A stretch of 64,000 nt of DNA from Panaeolus papilionaceus (lineage: Eukaryota; Basidiomycota; Agaricomycetes; Agaricales), in NCBI GenBank assembly GCA_015501605.1, contig JADNRZ010000011.1:868001-932000 (forward strand), in the 5' to 3' direction. The number at the start of each line of letters is the position of its first letter. Position 1 is the first letter of the stretch. The notes beneath the pieces are model-generated. The model was not told the DNA's origin and ran no database searches. It saw only the letters and a list, made by a program, of their open reading frames with translations. The translations under genes and the position numbers were made by a program. Of this stretch, positions 59,045 through 64,000 are shown piece by piece.

Positions 59045-61911
59045 TTATACATATACTGTGGTTTCATGTATTCTATAAACTTCTAACCAACCGCAAGGGT
59101 AAAGTTTCACTTGGATAGGAGTCCGTTCGGGGTCATAAGTGTTAAGATAATCAAGCCCCCTATAAAATGCAAGCTCTGGGACACTAGGTATCACGATTTG
59201 TTGGAACTGGCCGCTGCGTAGAAACCAGTAGGACCATTTTCTGGGTTGATGCTTTACTGCTAGAGCGAAGTCGAGAGGGGACACAGCTACAGAGTCGTCG
59301 AGGGGGTGGCCTGCAATGTACAGGTATATAAATTCGTTACATAGATTGAAGCCCATAGGATACTGATGCTTCATATCCTGCACAGCAAATTAGTAATATC
59401 CAATAACGCCCAAATCAAGGATACTTCACAAGAATTGAATTTTGGATGCTTGTACGAAAATTATCCGGAAGCACCCGCTCGCAATCCAGAGCATAAATCC
59501 AAATGCTTGGAGATACCGGCATTTGTTTAAGAATATTTTCGAGAAGTTCTTGATCACGAGGTCTTGGATATTCGATTGCGGATTTCCACCTGATCACAAA
59601 AGTTGTAACATGTATCAGCAAGGTGATTTGGATGTGAAAGTTCAGGAGCTCAAGTACAACTCCGAAATGTATGTACCTCCTAGAATGTCGAAGCCCAAAT
59701 GCCACTGTCTTGAGGGTTATGAGCAATGCATCGTACAGAAAGCTCATTGAGGGGACGGAGAACAGAACACAAAATCGCTCATAGTTGAACCTTGGATAAT
59801 CTATCGGTGGTTGCGGTATGATTGTCAGAGCATGAACGATACAACGAAGGTCAGCAGGCCAGCGATGATCGGAAGAAGAATTATTGCGGCCTTCTATTGT
59901 ATACATGGTTAAATTTGTCAAATAACATATGTATACATAGTACCTACCAGTCGTTAATCTGCTACCAGGAACATCTATGCTCCAGCAGAGAAAGCGAGCG
60001 AATGAAGCTGGGTCTACAAGGTAAGGTTGTATATGTGGCTTGATCAATCTGGCGAGATGACGACAAAAAGTCCCTTTTGAATCTGCCTGGATCAACCGAT
60101 CAGAGTTAGATCCATTAATGAGATTATGGGCCTCACAGCGGCTATCCATTGAGTTAGTCGGATGAAGCTGCTTAGTGGCACTTTGGAGAGGAAGCGCTCC
60201 ACGGATGCACCATACGATGAATTAGGAAAGTCGTAAAAGTCCTCAAGCTCTCGACGGAAGTCCGCGAATGCTGGGGTTACAAGCCTGCCACGGCGCATTA
60301 CACAATCTACGATGCGGATGGAAGACATCTGTGCACCAACGTAGGTTTCTGGACACAGGTATGTGTAGTAAGTAAAATTCAGGTCCACAGCATTTCGTTC
60401 GATACGCACCGTCGTGAAACATCTTCAATGAGTGCAACATACAATCAGGAAAGTTCTCATCTATGTTAATATGCCAAGACCCTGAGCGCGAGCGGTCTTC
60501 CAAGAATTCCTTGAATGAAGAATGGTGATATCTCGGAGGGGGCCACATTCGAAATATCAAGAGAGATTCCAACTGTTGGAGACAATCTTCCAGATCCTCA
60601 ATAGAAATGTGTACCATGGAAAGAGCTCTGTGAAGCGATATGCCTTTAGGAAGTTTGATATATGCACCAAATACCTGATAAAAGCCCAAAACCTTTTTTA
60701 CCATTTCATGATTTGGGGTAGAGTTCAAGACCTGCAGATAGAGGGCGTCAATTATGGCCGTTGGTGAGTTGAGCATTCTGGCATCGGCAGCGTGATCGAG
60801 AGAAAGGACATAGGCTAGGCGTTCGTTGGGGCGATGACGTTGGGACGCAATGTATGCCATTGCCATTGCAGTGGCACCATAGATAAATTGACCTGATGAA
60901 CGATCCACGAGGATATCGATCGCGTTTACAGGCTGACTGAAGCCCCAAAGGTCTGGTATTACGTAGGGCCAGTTTGGAGGGAGAAGGTATCGGTTGGGAT
61001 GATCACGAAGAATCTTGAGAAAACTTTCCGTGACAAAGAGTCGGATATCGTCAGATGGCGTATACGACGCATCGAGCGAGAGTCGATTTGTCATGGACTC
61101 GTGCGGCTCCAAACTGAACCAGTTCTTGATGTGTTTCTCCGGTCGACTGTTGATGAGAATCGAAAACGGGAGTATATCCTGGGATAATGCGAGACGGCGA
61201 AGAAGGATAAGGACCTCGGTCTGCAGTTCCTCCTTGCCTATTTCCTCTTCGGCGCCACACTCATCCAGGCCATCCACGATGATGAGATTAGGGAGCGTCG
61301 CGTTATCGAGATCGGGGTGTTGTGATCGCATTCGTTGAAGGGGTTCCAGAATGAGTACGTCAAGCTGTCGAGAGAGTGATTGTAGGAGGACAGAGGGATC
61401 GCGATTAAGCTGTTCTTCGATATACGTGCGCACAAGGGGAATGGAAAGGGCCATTTGATAGGAGAGAGTAGCTACAAAGCGCGTGGCATCGTTTCTCCCA
61501 GGTTGTCCTCTCCGAAATATGAAGATGCCGACGAGTTTGTTGTTGGCAGAGACACGCTCTGCCATCGTTCTCGCGACTGCTGTTTTTCCTGATCCCATCG
61601 GTCCATCGAGCCAGGTCAGGAGACGACGAGCGTTCCCTGGGGCAGCCAGCCAGTTTTCCAGACGCTCAAGTAGAAGAGTACGAGTTCCAGGGTAGCATTT
61701 CATCTGGTCTACCTGGTCGGAGTTGTCATAAGCAGCAACGCAGATGTGATCAAAGAGAAGTCGGAACGTGGCTAGTTGTTGTAATCGATGTCAGCGCAAA
61801 AAGGAGAGTATCAACATGGTGCGTACAATTAGAGTTAGAGATGTTTTGGACAGTGTACGTGAGGTGATTGATTAGAGTTCGGTTTCCTGTAGGTAACACT
61901 TGCAACGACAT
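59045..61911 (-). CDS. NACHT NTPase (fungal NLR-like), 835 residues
   Basis: Seven exons in phase: 61827-61911, 60410-61771, 60137-60348, 59948-60086, 59677-59893, 59430-59589, 59045-59377. A short N-terminal helical lead (QVLPTGNRTLINHLTYTVQN) precedes YPGTRTLLLERLENW and the Walker A GPMGSGKTAVA. Walker B is LIIVDGLDECG; the sensor-like FSILINSRPE and a following winged-helix region (GFYQVFGAYIKLP, HHSSFKEFLEDRSRSG) complete the STAND module. No WD40, ankyrin or TPR repeats follow; the last 280 or so residues are of unknown type. No known effector domain is seen at the N-terminus unless exons lie upstream of 61911. STAND NTPases switch on by nucleotide exchange and control cell death and non-self responses in fungi. 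Confidence 0.85.
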
Positions 61912-62476
61912 GACGGAGGAGGGATGAAAGTGTTCGCAAAGGTTCCCAGCCAGTCCAAGATTCACCTATGTATACCACGAGGCTAGGAGGCGGTGTGCAC
62001 GTTGTAGTGGCACAAGCAGTGCTAAGTCCCCTGGCTGTTTTTGACATGCGCCGATCTCTTCGGTGAAATGCCGTTGTCTTGACTTAGACACTTATTGTAA
62101 TTCACGAAAACATGAAGGTGCGTCCCCGAGTCATATCGAATCTTAGTTAACTTGCAAAACCATGGGGGCGGAGTGCGCGAGCACCGCAGTTGTACAGAAT
62201 GAAGCAAGTAAGTAGAGAGGGAGTGTGAGTGGTCTCAGAGTCACAGATGGGACCAAGAAGACAGATCTGTGCGTTTTTTTTTTGGGCTGTTTGTCGGCCC
62301 CTAAAGCGTTTATGCTCTTGCTTCGACTTGCTTTTTTGTATTTACTACATGCGTGGTTGGTACTATGAAGTAGTTGCATTTTGCGCATTAACCGAAATCC
62401 AGGAAAGGTTCATGATTGATGACCATTACCCTATCGAATACTAGGCTCGTGACCAACCTGTATGCAATTCATTGCT
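61912..62476. other. promoter side of the NACHT gene
   Basis: Minus-strand frames at 61835-62207 could hold a further 5' exon of the NACHT gene, but no join is convincing. No other feature. Confidence 0.35.
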
Positions 62477-62563
62477 GGTAGATTTCGTCGTTCCCACACG
62501 TAGCTCCGAGTTCGACACAGCCACTGCATCGAATCTGACCTCACCTAAACTTAACTGATCACG
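62477..62563. repeat. left arm of 87 bp inverted repeat
   Basis: Reads GGTAGATTTCGTCGTTCCCA onwards; the minus strand of 63146-63232 is the same sequence with about four mismatches, all towards the inner end. Confidence 0.9.
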
Positions 62564-63145
62564 AGCAATCAAAGCTTCTCTCCTCCCTCCCAAATCCCCC
62601 GTCATTGCTAACGTCCTCTCTCATTCCCCGTTGTCTCTCTACCTAATAAGCTCGACGACACGCCCTTATCATCTCCCCCGAAATCTCTCCGCATATTGTA
62701 AAGCCAATCCTATCTCAACATCCTCAAGGTTCAAAGCCTCTTTCCACTCACTTCCCCAAAGATGCGACACTATCAACGCCATCCACCTCTCATCATTTCC
62801 CCGAGACACTATCAACAAACGAAGATAATATTTAGGGTGTTTGTAGCGGGTTATGCTGTGAACAATGCATGTCCACAGCGCCAAAAAGAGCCCAGGTGAT
62901 GGAGGGCGTTGTTGTCTCCCTCATCCATTTTGATTATTTGTGCAAAATGTCTTGCTGTATTTAGATAGTCCAGCATATGTGTTTAAATATTGTAATAAAC
63001 TCAAGCTTGTATCACGACTTTGTGATAGTAAAGTTATGAATATTAACACACGCAATGGATAAAGTGATAAGGGACAGGGGGAAAGGGGACGTGCAGTACG
63101 CGACGCGTCGCAAATAAATGTCATTTGACAGGAGATAGGGAGAAA
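62564..63145. other. 582 bp spacer between the inverted-repeat arms
   Basis: No gene recognised. Together with the arms it could be a foldback element or a by-product of an inverted duplication. Confidence 0.45.
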
Positions 63146-63232
63146 CGTGACGAGTTGAGTTTAGGTGAGGTCAGATTCGGTGCAGTGGCTGTGTCGAACT
63201 CGGAGCTACGTGTGGGAACGACGAAATCTACC
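63146..63232. repeat. right arm of 87 bp inverted repeat
   Basis: Inverted partner of 62477-62563. Directly followed by the coding sequence of the second DMATS-like copy. Confidence 0.9.
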
Positions 63233-64000
63233 GGTCTGTCTATCGACAACTCCTACGAAGTGGTCACGTTTCATTAGACAGACGGTTACCGGTCTATTAC
63301 TAATCGAATACAGCTGGAAATGGACTCGCGGCAAGGTCCATCACGTGATTCGCTGCAGAGTCGAGGCCATAAACCACCTTACGGGAACCGGGGCTGACCC
63401 CTCGAACCAAATTGCTACCATCAATCTGCTCGATCGACTAGCTGTGGCACGACCCAAGCTAGATTCAACGGTTTTTCGGCATCTCTGGCCCCGCCTAGTT
63501 GGCGACGAGTCCCCAGCAGTCAAAGCTAGCAGTGGTCTTGCGCGAACGACTCTGCCTGTGGTGTTCGAGGTCAATAACACCAGCGATTGCGATTGCAGAG
63601 TCAAGATCTACTTCATACCACATTCTACACCCAGCATCAGCGCAGCGGCACAAATATTTGATGCGATTCGATCCTTCAACTACTCCAACAGCGCCTCCAT
63701 CAAACTCGTCGAAGCTTTCCTTCAAAATGATTGTGTTGGAAAGTCTATCGTACCCATCATGCTAGGTATCGACTACATCCACCCCCTCGAATCTCGCCTC
63801 AAGGTTTACGCTCGGTCACACCCTCACATCCTTCAGCTGCGCAAAATATACGATGAGCTTCGGCGGCCAGCGTGTTCCACATGGCTCAGAAGGAAATCAA
63901 CTCAAGGGTCTGTAGTATCGGGATCTACGGCTACCTAGGGATTTCCCAGTCTCTCAGGAGTTGTCTGCCTGTCAGCATCAGACGGCTGGTATTGTATTTT
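63233..64000 (+). pseudogene. DMATS-type prenyltransferase, frameshifted, runs off right edge
   Basis: Begins in the N-terminal part of the family: IEYSWKW near 63,300, then EAINHLTGTGADPSNQ, VVFEVNN, RVKIYFIPHS and, at 63,711 onwards, the part shared with the fragment at 57,563. The shared DNA is nearly identical, but this copy has one extra C in the run at about 63,821-63,823, which changes the frame just after RLKVYARSH; the other copy keeps the expected family frame. The family's start codon and first residues are not visible, and the right arm of the inverted repeat stands where they should be. A sequencing or assembly error is possible for the extra base. Confidence 0.7.

Noticed and set aside
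1..64000. tRNA, rRNA and CRISPR arrays
   Set aside because: I scanned for B-box-like GGTTCGA/GGTTCAA contexts with a cloverleaf and for regularly spaced repeats and found none; CRISPR is not expected in a fungal genome.

Overview
The window is nuclear DNA of a filamentous fungus, most likely an agaricomycete (mushroom-forming basidiomycete). Genes are split by many 50-65 bp GT-AG introns, coding sequence is monoexonic only over short distances, and several families recognised here (DUF6535, receptor-like single-pass proteins with a beta-sandwich ectodomain, NACHT proteins, GH55 glucanases, AIG1-like GTPases, DMATS-like prenyltransferases) are typical of that group. Nothing bacterial is present. 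Gene models were made by eye from splice sites and reading-phase continuity.

Left third (1-25.2 kb): a GH55 beta-1,3-glucanase gene runs off the left edge; an MFS transporter follows. From 8.2 to 19.7 kb a segment of about 2 kb occurs three times. It carries a 142-residue gene of five exons (perhaps a beta-trefoil protease inhibitor). Copies A and C are intact by reading; copy B lost exons 1-3 and was then split by a 2,687 bp non-autonomous LTR retroelement with 151 bp LTRs, a polypurine tract and a 5 bp target duplication. A degraded Ty3/Gypsy gag with a zinc knuckle lies nearby. A second GH55 gene (21.9-25.2 kb) and a stray 3'-end fragment of a GH55 gene (7.1-7.35 kb) show that this family also spread locally.

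Middle (25.2-47 kb): a BET1/SFT1-type SNARE, a tectonin-like pseudogene, a very large low-complexity protein with an F-box-like region (1,635 residues by my model, with two unusually long introns), a TIR element of 873 bp, a third GH55 gene with a proline-rich linker, and a hAT-like MITE of 682 bp with a perfect 8 bp target duplication.

Right part (47-64 kb): the most interesting block. Two AIG1/GIMAP-like GTPase genes are each followed on the same strand by a member of an unrecognised family (called here the DQGWGG family; three copies), with a receptor-like transmembrane protein between them, then a DUF6535 gene fragment and a NACHT NTPase. Two broken DMATS-type prenyltransferase copies flank the NACHT gene, and an 87 bp inverted repeat lies upstream of it. 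The arrangement looks like a fungal self/non-self or innate immunity island; that role is inference from families and co-location, not shown by the sequence.
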